The translations under genes were made by a program, and so were the position numbers. From Akkermansia muciniphila (GTDB lineage: Bacteria; Verrucomicrobiota; Verrucomicrobiia; Verrucomicrobiales; V1-33): 47,791 bases of DNA. The notes under the pieces are model-generated. The model did no database searches and was not told the origin of the DNA. It worked only from the letters and a program-made list of their open reading frames with translations. Of this stretch, positions 24,984 through 34,794 are shown one piece after another. Each line of letters begins with the position of its first letter. The stretch's first letter is position 1. The stretch spans positions 1 to 47,791 of the forward strand of contig CALQSQ010000038.1 in NCBI GenBank assembly GCA_943333275.1. Reading direction: 5' to 3'.

Positions 24984-25697
24984 ATGAGCGAACCCATCCA
25001 GATCACCGGCCTGACGAATGGCGAATTTTTCCAGCAGTATGGCGGAGTGGGGAGGATTGGATTTGTGGGGGGAGCGGACCCGACGAACCGGCTGATCGCC
25101 CGGGCGCAGCGGCACATCGATGCGGACGGGGTGTGGAGCCACTGGTCCCATGCGTTTCTTTTCCAGGGCCCGCGGGTGGATGGGCATCACTGGATCATTG
25201 AATCCGATCTCGACATTCACCGGAAGATGATTCGGCTTGGGGTGCAGGAAAACCGGATTGCCAAATACAGCGATGACGAAGCCTACCCGGCCGTGGGCAT
25301 CATCGATCTGGGACTGACCACCGAGCAGCAGCAGCAGGCCCTGACCCATGCGCTGGAACTCGTATCCACCGGCACGCGCTACTCGCTGCGCGAGATCGTG
25401 GGCACCATCTGGGCGCTGCGTCATCCGGATTGGCGGCCGAAGGAAAACCTGCTGAAACAGGAGAAATCCTTCTACTGCTCCGCCTTCGTCCGGCACGTAC
25501 TGGGCCGGGCAGGCTTGAACCTGGCTCCAGACGTAGCGGAGAAAAACACCACCCCCGAGCACCTCTGGCGCCTGCCTCTGCCCCATACCAAATGGCTCAT
25601 GCTGAGGGATCGCAAACCGACCAAACTCGCCAGGGTGGTGGGCAAGGTGCGGGCGCACGCGGCGAAACGGAGGAATCGTCCTTCCGCTTCGGACTGA
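24984..25697 (+). CDS. YiiX/NlpC-like permuted papain-fold protein
   Basis: A 237-residue protein without a signal peptide. It carries the two halves of a permuted papain-like active site in the order His then Cys: HWSHAFLFQGP with His56, and KSFYCSAFVRHVLGRAGLN with Cys165. This matches the YiiX/NlpC-P60-related permuted papain fold, whose members act on peptides, lipids or amides. Members near this type are often annotated as YiiX or DUF830. The C-terminal 35 residues are basic. Its substrate is unknown. It is followed after 100 bp by threonine synthase, with no obvious functional link. Confidence 0.8.
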   Translation: MSEPIQITGLTNGEFFQQYGGVGRIGFVGGADPTNRLIARAQRHIDADGVWSHWSHAFLFQGPRVDGHHWIIESDLDIHRKMIRLGVQENRIAKYSDDEAYPAVGIIDLGLTTEQQQQALTHALELVSTGTRYSLREIVGTIWALRHPDWRPKENLLKQEKSFYCSAFVRHVLGRAGLNLAPDVAEKNTTPEHLWRLPLPHTKWLMLRDRKPTKLARVVGKVRAHAAKRRNRPSASD

Positions 25698-25797
25698 TTT
25701 CAGCGGCCGGGCCTGATCAACTGCGCTCGCCGGGGAGTGGCGGAGTGCCGCCAAAATACAGGTTGCATCCCCCCCCGAATTTGGCCTTTGCTGGGAA

Positions 25798-27165
25798 ATG
25801 AAGTACACGTCCACGAGGGGGGAATCCCCACCCCATTCATTCTCCGAAGCTGTGGCGGCGGGGTTGGCTCCGGATGGCGGGTTGTTCCTGCCGGATCCGC
25901 TGCCGCATTTCGACGGGATCCCGGAGGGTTGGGAGGGGTTGAGTTATGCGGAACTGGCGGCGCAGTTTTTCGAGCCGTTTGCCCCGGAAATTCCCCTGGA
26001 AGAATGGCACGCGCTGACGGCCAAGGCGTATGGGACCTTCAACCATCCGGAGGTGGCGCCGCTGGTATCGCTCTCGCCCACGCTCTCGGTGCTGGAACTC
26101 TTCCATGGGCCGACGCTGGCATTTAAAGATTTCGCGCTGCAACTGCTGGGCCTGCTCTATAAGCGCCAGGTGAAACAGACGGGGCACCGGCTGGCGGTGC
26201 TGGGGGCCACGTCGGGCGACACGGGATCGGCGGCGATCCATGGCTGTCTGGGGCAGGAGGAGATCACCATTTTCATTCTCTATCCGCAGGGTCGCGTGGC
26301 GCCGCTGCAGGAGCGCCAGATGGCCTGCACGGGGGCTGCGAATGTGCACGCGATGCCGATCGAGGGGACATTCGACGATGCGCAGGCGCTGGTGAAGGAG
26401 GTGTTTGCCGATGCGAAATTCGCCCATTCCGTCCTCCTCTCCGCCGTCAACAGCATCAACATCGCGCGCATTCTCGCGCAGTGCGTCTATTACCTCTGGG
26501 CCTACCTGAAGTCGCCCGCCGATCAGCGCGCGACCATGGAGTTCATTGTGCCGACGGGAAATTTTGGCAATGTGCTGGCGGGCTGGCTGGCGCAGAAAAT
26601 GGGACTGCTGCCGGCAACGATCCGCTTCCGGGTGGCGACGAATCAGAACGACATCCTGCACCGGTTCTTCACGACGGGGCATTACCAGCGCGGCGAGGTG
26701 CGGCCGAGCCACGCGCCGAGCATGGACATCCAGGCGGCGTCGAATTTCGAGCGCTTCGTCTATTTCCTGAAGGATCAGTATGCCGGGGCGGTGCGCTACA
26801 CGATGCGCAAGCTGCAGGCGGGCGAGGCCGTGGACATGGCCCTGCCGGGAACGACCTTCTCTGCCAGCCGCATGGACGACGCGGAAATCCTCCGGACAAT
26901 CAAATCCGTCCACAAAACCTTCGGATACGTCGTCGATCCCCACACCGCCTGCGCCTTTCAGGACCTGTCGCCCAAGCGTCTCAGTGTGGTGCTGGCCACA
27001 GCCAGCCCGGCGAAGTTTCCGGATACGGTGAAGGAGGCCATCGGTCAGGAACCGACCGATCCCTCGCTGGAGGCGCTCAAATCAAAACCGCTGGAGACGC
27101 ATCCCATCGAGGCCACCGCACAAGCGCTCAAAGACTATGTGCGGAAAGCCATGGAAGCGCCATAA
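25798..27165 (+). CDS. thrC: Threonine synthase
   Basis: A 455-residue PLP enzyme. It converts O-phosphohomoserine to threonine, the last step of threonine synthesis, in the cytoplasm. The N-terminus MKYTSTRGE...FSEAVAAGLAPDGGLFLP is diagnostic. The PLP lysine is Lys110 in GPTLAFKDFALQ. GATSGDTGSAAIHG binds the cofactor phosphate and is followed by the family NSINIARILAQCVYY and VPTGNFGNVLAGW. The length fits the long bacterial/fungal class. Codon use changes from G-ending to C-ending near 26.88 kb within the gene. No other threonine genes are in the window. Confidence 0.96.
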   Translation: MKYTSTRGESPPHSFSEAVAAGLAPDGGLFLPDPLPHFDGIPEGWEGLSYAELAAQFFEPFAPEIPLEEWHALTAKAYGTFNHPEVAPLVSLSPTLSVLELFHGPTLAFKDFALQLLGLLYKRQVKQTGHRLAVLGATSGDTGSAAIHGCLGQEEITIFILYPQGRVAPLQERQMACTGAANVHAMPIEGTFDDAQALVKEVFADAKFAHSVLLSAVNSINIARILAQCVYYLWAYLKSPADQRATMEFIVPTGNFGNVLAGWLAQKMGLLPATIRFRVATNQNDILHRFFTTGHYQRGEVRPSHAPSMDIQAASNFERFVYFLKDQYAGAVRYTMRKLQAGEAVDMALPGTTFSASRMDDAEILRTIKSVHKTFGYVVDPHTACAFQDLSPKRLSVVLATASPAKFPDTVKEAIGQEPTDPSLEALKSKPLETHPIEATAQALKDYVRKAMEAP

Positions 27166-27195
27166 TTCCCAACAGCCCAAACTCCCGGCTGGAAA

Positions 27196-29625
27196 ATGAA
27201 CGCATCCTTTCCCCAAGCCCCTGCCGGCGCTCTGCGAGGAGCGATCCTCTGCGCTGGGACCGCCCTGGGCATGGGATCAAGCGTGCGCGCGGAAGAGACT
27301 GCGCAGTGGCAGTATGAGAAAAACGTCCGGCCACTCATGATTGAATACTGCGCCAAATGTCACGGCGATGAAAAACCGAAGGGCGATTTCCAAATCTCCA
27401 GCCTGTCGCCATCGCTGAAGGATCGTGCATCGCGCGACCACTGGGCCACGGTGCTCAAGCAACTCAATTCCGGCGAGATGCCTCCCGAGGACAAGCCGCG
27501 CCCGGATGAAACCACGCTCAACACCTTCATGCAATGGATCGCCCAGCAACTGCATGCCGCCGCCATGGAGGAGCGCACGGTCAATGGTCGCGTCGTCATG
27601 CGAAGGCTGAATCGCAGCGAATACGAACATACCGTTTGCGACCTGCTGGGCATCAGCACGGGATTTCAGGAAATGCTGGCGCTGGATGGAGCCTCGAACG
27701 GATTTGATAACGTCGGCTCCGCTTTGCACATTTCCTCATTCGCGCTGGAACACTATCTGGAAGCCAGCAACAAGGCCCTAAACCTGGCCATCGCCAACAC
27801 GCCGCAGCCGCCCCTCATCAAACAGCGCTACGATCTCAAGCAGCAGCATTCCGTAAAGCTCAGCCAGGAGGCGGTCTTCCGGCACCTGGAGGAAGGTGTG
27901 GCGATGTTCACCTCCAGTCCCTGGACGGCGCTCTCGCTGTCGGATTTCTGGCCGCCGGACGGCGGGCAGTATCGCATCCGCATTTCCGCCTGCGCCATTC
28001 AGAGCGATGGCAAGCCGGTGACCTATCGCGTGACCACCGGGGAGCTGCGCGGCAAAAGTGGCCTGATCGGCTATTTCGATGCCCCGCCGGGCGATCCCGC
28101 CATCAACGAAATCGTCGTGCGCCTGGAACCGCACTCGGGCATGGCCATCCTGCCCTATGGGCTGCCGCGCTCGGATGTCATCACCAAGGCTGACGTCAAC
28201 AAATACGCCGGTCCCGGCCTGGCGGTGCAATGGATGGAAATCGAAGGTCCGCTGCACGATTCCTGGCCGCCCGCGAGTCATGTGAATCTGTTCGGAGATC
28301 TCAAGCGACAGATCTTTCCCAGCACGCAGATCGACAACTACCAGCAGGTCGTTTCGGAAAATCCGGATGACGATGCACGGCGCGTGCTGGCAAATTTTCT
28401 CCGCCGGGCCTTTCGCAGAACTGTCAGCGATGAGGACATCGCGCCGTATTTGAAATTGTTCCGCGACAAGTTGGACGCCGGCCAGCGCTTTGAGGAATCG
28501 CTGCGCGTCGCCCTGCTCGCGGCCCTGGTGTCGGACGATTTTCTTTTCATCCCGGAAAATCTCGGCACGCTGGATGACTTCGCGCTGGCGGCCCGGCTTT
28601 CCTATTTCCTGTGGAGCAGCATGCCGGATGAGGAATTACTGAAACTCGCGGAGGCCAGGCAACTTCGGGACTCCACCGTGCTGCAGCAGCAGGTGGATCG
28701 CATGCTCGCCGATCCCAGGGCCACGGCATTTACTGAAAATTTTACCGGCCAGTGGCTGGGCCTGCGCAACATTGATTTCACCGAACCCAACTATCTTATC
28801 TATCCGGAGTTCGACCACATGCTGAAGGTCTCCATGATCCGTGAGACCGAACTCTTCTTTGCCGAAGTGCTGAAGCACGATCTTAGTCTGGCGAATTTCG
28901 TGCAGTCGGATTTTTCCATGCTCAATGGAAGGCTTGCCAAACACTATGGCATTCCCGGCCCGGACGGATGGGAGTTTAAAAAGACCGCACTGCCGGAGGG
29001 CTGTCATCGCGGCGGCGTCATGACGATGGCCAGTGTGCTGAAAGTAACCGCGAATGGATCCTACACGCACCCAGTGCATCGCGGCGTCTGGATTCTGGAG
29101 CGCATCCTCGGCAGGCGGCCACCCAATCCCCCCGCCAACACTCCGGTCATCGAGCCGGATATCCGCGGCACCATCGGAATCCGTGATCAACTCTCCAAAC
29201 ACCGGCAGGGCAGTTGCGCCAAGTGCCATGTGCAGATTGATCCACCGGGATTCGCACTGGAGAGTTTCGATGTCATCGGCGGCTGGCGCGAGCACTATCG
29301 CAGCAGCGGCAATGGCGAGGAGGTCGTGATTGATGGTCAGAAAATGGCCTATCTGCGGGGACAGCCGGTGGAGTGTGCGGATGCATTGCCCGATGGCCGG
29401 AAATTTCAAAACATCGACGAGTTCAAACAACTCCTCCTCGCCGACAAGGATCAGCTCACGCGCGCCCTGACCCGGCAGCTCATCACCTACGCCACCGGCG
29501 CTCCGGCCGAAACCGTGGACGAGGAGCAAATCGAACTCCTCGTGGCCGAAATTCGTGCTAAGAATTACGGATTCAAATCGCTCGTGCACGCCCTGGTCCA
29601 ATCCCCGCTCTTCAAAAACAAATGA
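27196..29625 (+). CDS. Planctomycete-type cytochrome protein with DUF1587-1595-1592-1588-1585 domains
   Basis: An 809-residue exported protein (signal peptide in the first 35 residues). A haem-binding C52-x-x-C55-H56 lies in EYCAKCHGDEKPKG. Then come DUF1587 (VVMRRLNRSEYEHTVCDLLG), a carbohydrate-binding-like middle part, DUF1595 (VLANFLRRAFRRTVSDEDIA) and DUF1592 (ALLAALVSDDFLFIPENLG, AARLSYFLWSSMPDEELL). DUF1588 (HRGGVMTMASVLKVTANGSY, a second CAKCH motif and QIDPPGFALESFD) and C-terminal DUF1585 follow. This set is hallmark PVC gene content and nearly always precedes a DUF1552 gene, as it does here with a 4-bp overlap. The function is unproven; it may be an extracytoplasmic redox or polysaccharide-degradation role. 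Confidence 0.93.
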   Translation: MNASFPQAPAGALRGAILCAGTALGMGSSVRAEETAQWQYEKNVRPLMIEYCAKCHGDEKPKGDFQISSLSPSLKDRASRDHWATVLKQLNSGEMPPEDKPRPDETTLNTFMQWIAQQLHAAAMEERTVNGRVVMRRLNRSEYEHTVCDLLGISTGFQEMLALDGASNGFDNVGSALHISSFALEHYLEASNKALNLAIANTPQPPLIKQRYDLKQQHSVKLSQEAVFRHLEEGVAMFTSSPWTALSLSDFWPPDGGQYRIRISACAIQSDGKPVTYRVTTGELRGKSGLIGYFDAPPGDPAINEIVVRLEPHSGMAILPYGLPRSDVITKADVNKYAGPGLAVQWMEIEGPLHDSWPPASHVNLFGDLKRQIFPSTQIDNYQQVVSENPDDDARRVLANFLRRAFRRTVSDEDIAPYLKLFRDKLDAGQRFEESLRVALLAALVSDDFLFIPENLGTLDDFALAARLSYFLWSSMPDEELLKLAEARQLRDSTVLQQQVDRMLADPRATAFTENFTGQWLGLRNIDFTEPNYLIYPEFDHMLKVSMIRETELFFAEVLKHDLSLANFVQSDFSMLNGRLAKHYGIPGPDGWEFKKTALPEGCHRGGVMTMASVLKVTANGSYTHPVHRGVWILERILGRRPPNPPANTPVIEPDIRGTIGIRDQLSKHRQGSCAKCHVQIDPPGFALESFDVIGGWREHYRSSGNGEEVVIDGQKMAYLRGQPVECADALPDGRKFQNIDEFKQLLLADKDQLTRALTRQLITYATGAPAETVDEEQIELLVAEIRAKNYGFKSLVHALVQSPLFKNK

Positions 29626-30896
29626 GCCCCATCACTCCATCGCAACCAGTCAGCCGCCGGCACTTTCTGCGGGCCTCGGGCATCTGCCTCACGCTCCCAT
29701 GGCTGGAGAGCCTCGCCCGTGGCGAAGCAGCGGTGGCGCGACCCCGCCGCATGGTCTGCATCTGTTCGCCGCTGGGCATTCATGCGGAGAATTTTTTTCC
29801 CAAGGCCGCCGGCAGGGATTATGCGCTGACTCCCTATCTGGAAACGATCAAGGATTACCGGAAAAATTTCACCGTCATTTCCGGGCTCGCACATCCTGAG
29901 GTGGGATCATCGCACGATTCCATGAGCAGCTTCCTGACGGGCGCGCCGCATCCGGAAGTGCGCGCCGGATTCCAGAACTCCATTTCCCTGGACCAGTTCG
30001 CCGCCGAACAGATGCGCGGCCTCACACGCCATGCTGCATTGACGCTGGCCACGGAGGGATCCGGCCTGGCCTGGACGCGCAGCGGAGCCCCGGTCCCGGC
30101 GGACAGCTCCCCCTCGCATGTTTTTCGCCGACTCTTCATGGAGGGGACCCCAGAGGAAATCCGCTCCGAAGTAACGCGATTGCAGAACGGCAAAAGCATC
30201 CTCGACATGCTGACCGATCAGCGTAATCGCGCCCGGCGCAAGGTCGGCAGCAAGGATAACGAAAAGCTCGATGAATACTACACCAGCGTTCGCGAGCTGG
30301 AGCTGCAAATCGCCCAGTCCGAAGCCTGGTCTCTGAAACCCAAACCCAAAGTCAGCGTTCCTCCACCGGAGGATGTTGCCAACCAGGCGGATATCATCCA
30401 GCAGGACAAGCTCTGGTATGATCTCATGCATCTGGCCCTGCAGACCGATTCCACGCGACTCATTACGCTCACGCTGTCCGGCCTTACGGGCGTGCCGGTG
30501 GTCGAGGGAGTCTCGCTGGGGTATCACGATCTCTCGCACCATGGCCAGGACACCACGAAGCTGGAACAACTGCGCAGGGTGGAACTCGCCAAGATGATCG
30601 CCTTTCAGGGCTTTCTCAAAAAACTGCACGACACCCGCGAGGCTGGCGAATCGCTGCTGGACCGCAGCATGATCTTCTTCAGCAGCAATCTTGGAAATGC
30701 CAGCAACCACGATGTGAAGAACCTGCCCGTCCTGATCGCTGGTGGAGGCTTCCGCCACGGCCAGCACCTCGCATTTGAGCCCGCCAAGCCACCACCGCTC
30801 TGCAATTTGTATGTGAGCATGCTCCAAAGACTGGGCTTGGAAACAGACCGTTTTTCCTCCAGTTCCGGCACGCTCGCCGGACTCAACTTCGTTTAA
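29622..30896 (+). CDS. DUF1552 family protein with Tat-like signal
   Basis: A 424-residue protein starting at an ATGA overlap with the upstream DUF1592 gene. The N-terminus carries a twin-arginine pattern, VSRRHFLRASGICLTLPWLE, implying folded export. DUF1552 landmarks include RRMVCICSPLGIHAENFFP, VISGLAHPEVGSSHDSMSSF with the GxxHxxxxSFL pattern, and LTLSGLTGVPVVEGVSLGYH followed by DLSHHGQD. The fold is related to sulfatase/alkaline phosphatase-like DUF1501 proteins, which is established only loosely. It probably works with its partner outside the cytoplasm. Confidence 0.93.
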   Translation: MSPITPSQPVSRRHFLRASGICLTLPWLESLARGEAAVARPRRMVCICSPLGIHAENFFPKAAGRDYALTPYLETIKDYRKNFTVISGLAHPEVGSSHDSMSSFLTGAPHPEVRAGFQNSISLDQFAAEQMRGLTRHAALTLATEGSGLAWTRSGAPVPADSSPSHVFRRLFMEGTPEEIRSEVTRLQNGKSILDMLTDQRNRARRKVGSKDNEKLDEYYTSVRELELQIAQSEAWSLKPKPKVSVPPPEDVANQADIIQQDKLWYDLMHLALQTDSTRLITLTLSGLTGVPVVEGVSLGYHDLSHHGQDTTKLEQLRRVELAKMIAFQGFLKKLHDTREAGESLLDRSMIFFSSNLGNASNHDVKNLPVLIAGGGFRHGQHLAFEPAKPPPLCNLYVSMLQRLGLETDRFSSSSGTLAGLNFV

Positions 30897-30912
30897 ATTC
30901 ATTCCTTACCTT

Positions 30913-32133
30913 ATGAAACATTCCCATCCAGTCATTGCCCTGCTGTTCTGCTCTGCCATCACATCCATAGCCGAAACGACAATGTCTGAAGCGCAATTCC
31001 AACCTCCCGAATCCGGCCTGACAAAAGGCCATCAGATCATGGTGAATGAGGGCGCCGCGCAGGTGCCCGTCGTGGTCGTCAAAGGCACCCCGTATGAAAT
31101 GGGCCGCCAGTTGGGAGAGATCATCGGTCCGCAAATGAAGCAGTTCATCCCCGCCGCGATGGAAGGCATCCTGAAAAAGCTGGGCGTCACCAGCGACTAC
31201 CTGCGCGAAGTCTGGGCCCGCTCGGCGGCCTTTGGTGATGATCGCGTGGAGCAGGAAATGGCCGGGCTCGCCGATGGTTCCGGCGTGCCCCTGGCTCTGC
31301 TCCAAACCATGCACGCCGTCCCGCTGCTCATGCCCTACTCCTGCAGCAGCCTCGCTGCCTGGGGTCCGGCCACGGAGGACGGGCACCTTTATCAGACGCG
31401 GAATCTCGACTGGAGTCTGGAAGTCAAAGCCCACGAATTTCCCGTGATTGTCGTTTACATCCCGGACAAGGGAAATGCCCACGTGATCCCGACATTTGCC
31501 GGCATGATCGGTGCGCACACCGGGATGAATGTCCGCGGAATCGCCCTCGCAGAAATGGGCGATGCCCCGGCACGCGAGATGCCCTACCAGATTCACGCGC
31601 CGCACTTCACCGTCTTTTTCAGAACCATGCTCTATGATTCCAATTCGCTCGGCGAGGCGCTCACGATTTTCCAGGCCCAGCCGCAAACCAAACGCTATCA
31701 TTATGTTTTTGGCGATGGCCTTTCGGACAAACGTGCCGTCAAAATCCGTGCGCATTCCCCCGAGCCTCCCGACAAACGCATCATCACCTGGAAGGACAAT
31801 GATCCCACCGATGAAACCGCCCCGTCCGTGCTGCCCGGCATCGTTTACAACGACGAAGGCCGTGGCGCCTTCCCCACCCTCAAGGTCGAACATGGAAAAC
31901 TCAATGCGGAGAAAATGATCAAGCTTGCCAACTCCATACCCATCAAAGGCGGCAGCGTCGTCAATGTCGTCTATGACGCCACGGCCCTGCGCCTGTGGGT
32001 CACCTACGCCCACGGCGATGAGGAAGCCTACCAGCGCCCCTCTGTATTTCTTGACCTCCGCACACTGGACGCTGACAAGGACGGCAAGCCCGATCTCTCC
32101 CTGGAACCGGCGGTGGCGGGAGCAGATCACTAG
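30913..32133 (+). CDS. Secreted C45-family autoproteolytic acyltransferase/hydrolase
   Basis: A 406-residue protein with a signal peptide (MKHSHPVIALLFCSAITSIA). The N-terminal part has KGTPYEMGRQLGEIIGPQM, typical of C45 (acyl-CoA:6-aminopenicillanate acyltransferase-like, Ntn-hydrolase) precursors. Cys144 in PYSCSSLAAWGP is the expected processing site and nucleophile. TEDGHLYQTRNLDW follows, with the conserved R-N-x-D-W. Family members cleave or form amide bonds after self-cleavage. The substrate is unknown. It begins 17 bp after the DUF1552 gene and could be co-transcribed. Confidence 0.87.
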   Translation: MKHSHPVIALLFCSAITSIAETTMSEAQFQPPESGLTKGHQIMVNEGAAQVPVVVVKGTPYEMGRQLGEIIGPQMKQFIPAAMEGILKKLGVTSDYLREVWARSAAFGDDRVEQEMAGLADGSGVPLALLQTMHAVPLLMPYSCSSLAAWGPATEDGHLYQTRNLDWSLEVKAHEFPVIVVYIPDKGNAHVIPTFAGMIGAHTGMNVRGIALAEMGDAPAREMPYQIHAPHFTVFFRTMLYDSNSLGEALTIFQAQPQTKRYHYVFGDGLSDKRAVKIRAHSPEPPDKRIITWKDNDPTDETAPSVLPGIVYNDEGRGAFPTLKVEHGKLNAEKMIKLANSIPIKGGSVVNVVYDATALRLWVTYAHGDEEAYQRPSVFLDLRTLDADKDGKPDLSLEPAVAGADH

Positions 32134-32229
32134 CCTGCATGCGGAACGGCACAGGCCCTACTTAAAAGAACTCTTTCCAAGTGGAAACGCAGGCGCTCTG
32201 ATGACCTTCATTCAAGGATGTTATTTACG

Positions 32230-33390
32230 ATGATTCATGGCCACGGGGCCGCCTCCTCAACCCAGCCCCTCCTGTGCCTGCTCCTGTCGACGATGGTGCT
32301 GACCGGATTGCCATCCTGCCAGTGTGCCAGGCCCTCCCCAACTGCGTCGCAGGATCTCATTCAGCAGGCTCGCCAATGGCGCAGGGAACAGGGCATGACC
32401 GCCGCGAGGGACAAACTCATCACATCCCTCGGAGGTCTGGATGCGGGCAGGGGATACATGGAAAAGCGACTCTGGCGCACGAATTCCGACAAGACGTTTA
32501 CCTACCCCGATTCTCTCGCAAGTCTTCCGCAGAAGGTCCGCCGGCGCACGGGCATTTTTTTCCTGATGGGACTGCAGTCCAATGCGCAGGAGTCCGAACT
32601 CGTGATTCGCAACGTCGAGGCCTATTTAACAAAACAAGGCTGGCATGCACATCTCGTTCCGGTGCCCATGCATGGCACAACCCAGGAGGATGCCGTGATC
32701 ATTCAGGAAACGCTGGCGAAACATCTGCCGCATCTCGATCGCGCCATGATCATTGGATTCTCCAAGGGCGGGCTGGATTGGATGTACTGGTTTGCCGAAC
32801 AGGGGCACCAATTGCCGGCAAAGGAATGCGCTAAAATCCGCCTCCTGGTCACTTTTTCCGGCGCGCTCCGGGGCTCGGCCGTCGCCCGCTGGCTCACGGA
32901 TGCCTGGGGGCCCGTGGCCCTCTCGACCCGTTATTTCCTGCGATTGTGCCGGAAGGATGGCCGGGAAATGCTCGCCGATGTGAAATCCATCCGCGAGGAC
33001 CCCTGGGCCGGACCCCACCCCCCGAGAATGCGCGCACTGACTCCCAATCTCCGCATGGTCAGTCTGGTCGCGATTCCCGAAGGGCCGCAGGGTCGCACGG
33101 AAGTGCATCCCGGCTTTGGCATCCTCAGCTTCATCGCATCCGAACACTGGCGGTGGATCGGACCGCTCGACGGCATGACCGAAACGGCCTCGCAAATCCT
33201 CCCGGAGCAGGCAGGCGTGCCGCAGCACATCGTGCGCGTCATGGGATCGCACGCCCTGCTGGACGGCCGCTATCTCAACGGCGGCATCGTTTCCAAAGCC
33301 TTTCTGAAACGGGATTCCGCCGCCTGGCAGGGAGGCGAGGAATTGCTCGATGATCTGATGCGCGCGCTGCCGAGCGACTGGCTGCAATGA
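32230..33390 (+). CDS. Alpha/beta-hydrolase-like protein, predicted lipoprotein
   Basis: I prefer the ATG at 32230, because AAGGA at 32214-32218 lies 11 bp upstream; a longer form from 32218 overlaps it. A hydrophobic leader ends in a lipobox-like LTGLPSC. The nucleophile elbow GFSKGG (Ser near residue 178) has the G-x-S-x-G pattern. An earlier strand with TGIFFLMGLQSN and a late His in MGSHALLDGRY fit an alpha/beta hydrolase. The substrate is unknown. It lies after a 96-bp gap behind the C45 gene, in the same direction. Confidence 0.75.
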   Translation: MIHGHGAASSTQPLLCLLLSTMVLTGLPSCQCARPSPTASQDLIQQARQWRREQGMTAARDKLITSLGGLDAGRGYMEKRLWRTNSDKTFTYPDSLASLPQKVRRRTGIFFLMGLQSNAQESELVIRNVEAYLTKQGWHAHLVPVPMHGTTQEDAVIIQETLAKHLPHLDRAMIIGFSKGGLDWMYWFAEQGHQLPAKECAKIRLLVTFSGALRGSAVARWLTDAWGPVALSTRYFLRLCRKDGREMLADVKSIREDPWAGPHPPRMRALTPNLRMVSLVAIPEGPQGRTEVHPGFGILSFIASEHWRWIGPLDGMTETASQILPEQAGVPQHIVRVMGSHALLDGRYLNGGIVSKAFLKRDSAAWQGGEELLDDLMRALPSDWLQ

Positions 33391-33459
33391 CCGTCCCCCC
33401 TAATGTTTTTTAAGAATTGATTTGCGGTAACAGCCTCATCCGGTCGTCTGTTTCCAATC

Positions 33460-34680
33460 ATGAGTTCACTCCCCGATCCCTCCGCCCCACCTGCGCGAAA
33501 GCGTCTGCCCGCGACGGTATGGGCACTGGGCTGGGTGAGTTTTTTCACCGATGTTTCCACGGAAATCATCTATCCCCTGCTTCCGCTGTTCCTCACCACC
33601 ACGCTTGGCGCAAGCATGGCATTTGTTGGCGTCATTGAGGGTATCGCGGAATCGACCGCCAGTTTGTTGAAAATTGCCAGCGGCTGGTGGTCGGACAAGG
33701 TTCGCAAACGGAAGCCGCTCATGATCGCGGGTTACGGATTGAGTTCGCTGAGCCGTCCGCTCATTGCGCTCGCAGCAACCGGTTGGGCGGTGTTGGGCGC
33801 GCGTTTCCTTGACCGGATTGGCAAGGGCCTGCGCAGTTCGCCGCGGGATGCCCTGCTGGCGGCCTCCGTGGATCGCGACCAGCGCGGCGCGGCGTTTGGC
33901 GTGCAACGCATGATGGATAACGCAGGCGCCGTGGTGGGGCCGTTGATCGCGTGGGTCCTGCTGGGGTGGTTCACCATGGATTTCAGAGTGCTCTTCTGGA
34001 TCGCCACGGTGCCCATGCTTGCCGCCATGCTGGCGCTCATCTTTGGGGCGAAAGAGCAACGTGAAATCGACCCCGCTCCTGCGAAGGACAAGGTGCCCAC
34101 CGCTCCCTTCGCCATGACCAGACCCTTCAAAAATTACCTGGGTGCGGTGCTGCTCTTCACGCTGGGAAATTCCAGCGATGCCTTTCTGCTCCTGCGCGCC
34201 CAAGCTTTTGGAATTCCCGCGAGCAGCCTGCCGTTACTTTGGATGGTGCTCAATCTGGTAAAATCAGTCAGCAGCTACCCCGCCGGAGTGCTGAGTGACC
34301 GGCTCGGTCGCAGGAGACTCATCGTGGGCGGCTGGTGCATCTATGCTGTGGTCTATGCGTGTTTTGGTTTTGCCAGCGAGGCCTGGCACATCTGGGGATT
34401 GTTTCTGATCTACGGGCTCTTCTTTGGCATGACCGAATCCGCCGAGCGCGCGCTGGTGGCCGATTTTTCCCCGGATGCCCAGCGCGGCCGGGCGTTCGGT
34501 GCCTTCAATTTCGTCACCGGTCTCGGTGCCCTCCCTGCCAGCCTGCTCATGGGCTGGCTCTGGTCCGCATATGGTCCGGTCGCGGCCTTTGGAACGGGAG
34601 CGGCCTTTGCGCTGGCGGCGGTGCTGTGGTTTCTGCTGAAAGTGAAACCTTTATCTCCGGAACCTGGCAGCATCGAATGA
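33460..34680 (+). CDS. MFS transporter
   Basis: A 406-residue protein with about 12 membrane helices, typical of the major facilitator superfamily. The loop motif DRIGKGLRSSPRDAL (about 110-124) identifies a subgroup found widely in bacteria. The N-terminal VSFFTDVSTEIIYPLLPLFL begins TM1, and GVLSDRLGRRRLIVGG is the second copy of the MFS loop signature. The substrate is not readable. It ends upstream of a bidirectional terminator shared with rplQ. Confidence 0.92.
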   Translation: MSSLPDPSAPPARKRLPATVWALGWVSFFTDVSTEIIYPLLPLFLTTTLGASMAFVGVIEGIAESTASLLKIASGWWSDKVRKRKPLMIAGYGLSSLSRPLIALAATGWAVLGARFLDRIGKGLRSSPRDALLAASVDRDQRGAAFGVQRMMDNAGAVVGPLIAWVLLGWFTMDFRVLFWIATVPMLAAMLALIFGAKEQREIDPAPAKDKVPTAPFAMTRPFKNYLGAVLLFTLGNSSDAFLLLRAQAFGIPASSLPLLWMVLNLVKSVSSYPAGVLSDRLGRRRLIVGGWCIYAVVYACFGFASEAWHIWGLFLIYGLFFGMTESAERALVADFSPDAQRGRAFGAFNFVTGLGALPASLLMGWLWSAYGPVAAFGTGAAFALAAVLWFLLKVKPLSPEPGSIE

Positions 34681-34746
34681 TACGGTCTTAACCGGAAGAA
34701 CAGCCAGGGTCACGATCGGCGTAACAAAACGCGATGTCCCAAACGA

Positions 34747-34773
34747 AAAAGGACGCCCGTGGGGCGTCCTTTT
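34747..34773. terminator. Bidirectional rho-independent terminator
   Basis: A perfect 12-bp stem, AAAAGGACGCCC at 34747-34758 paired with 34762-34773 around a GTG loop, has A-tract and T-tract ends in both directions. It lies 66 bp after the MFS stop on the plus strand and 21 bp after the rplQ stop on the minus strand, so it can end both transcripts. Confidence 0.88.
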
Positions 34774-34794
34774 CATGGAATGTTTCTGCCGACC

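Noticed and set aside
25698..25797. Possible riboswitch or attenuator before threonine synthase
   Set aside because: There are only 100 bp and no leader peptide rich in Thr/Ile, terminator-antiterminator pair or known riboswitch core.
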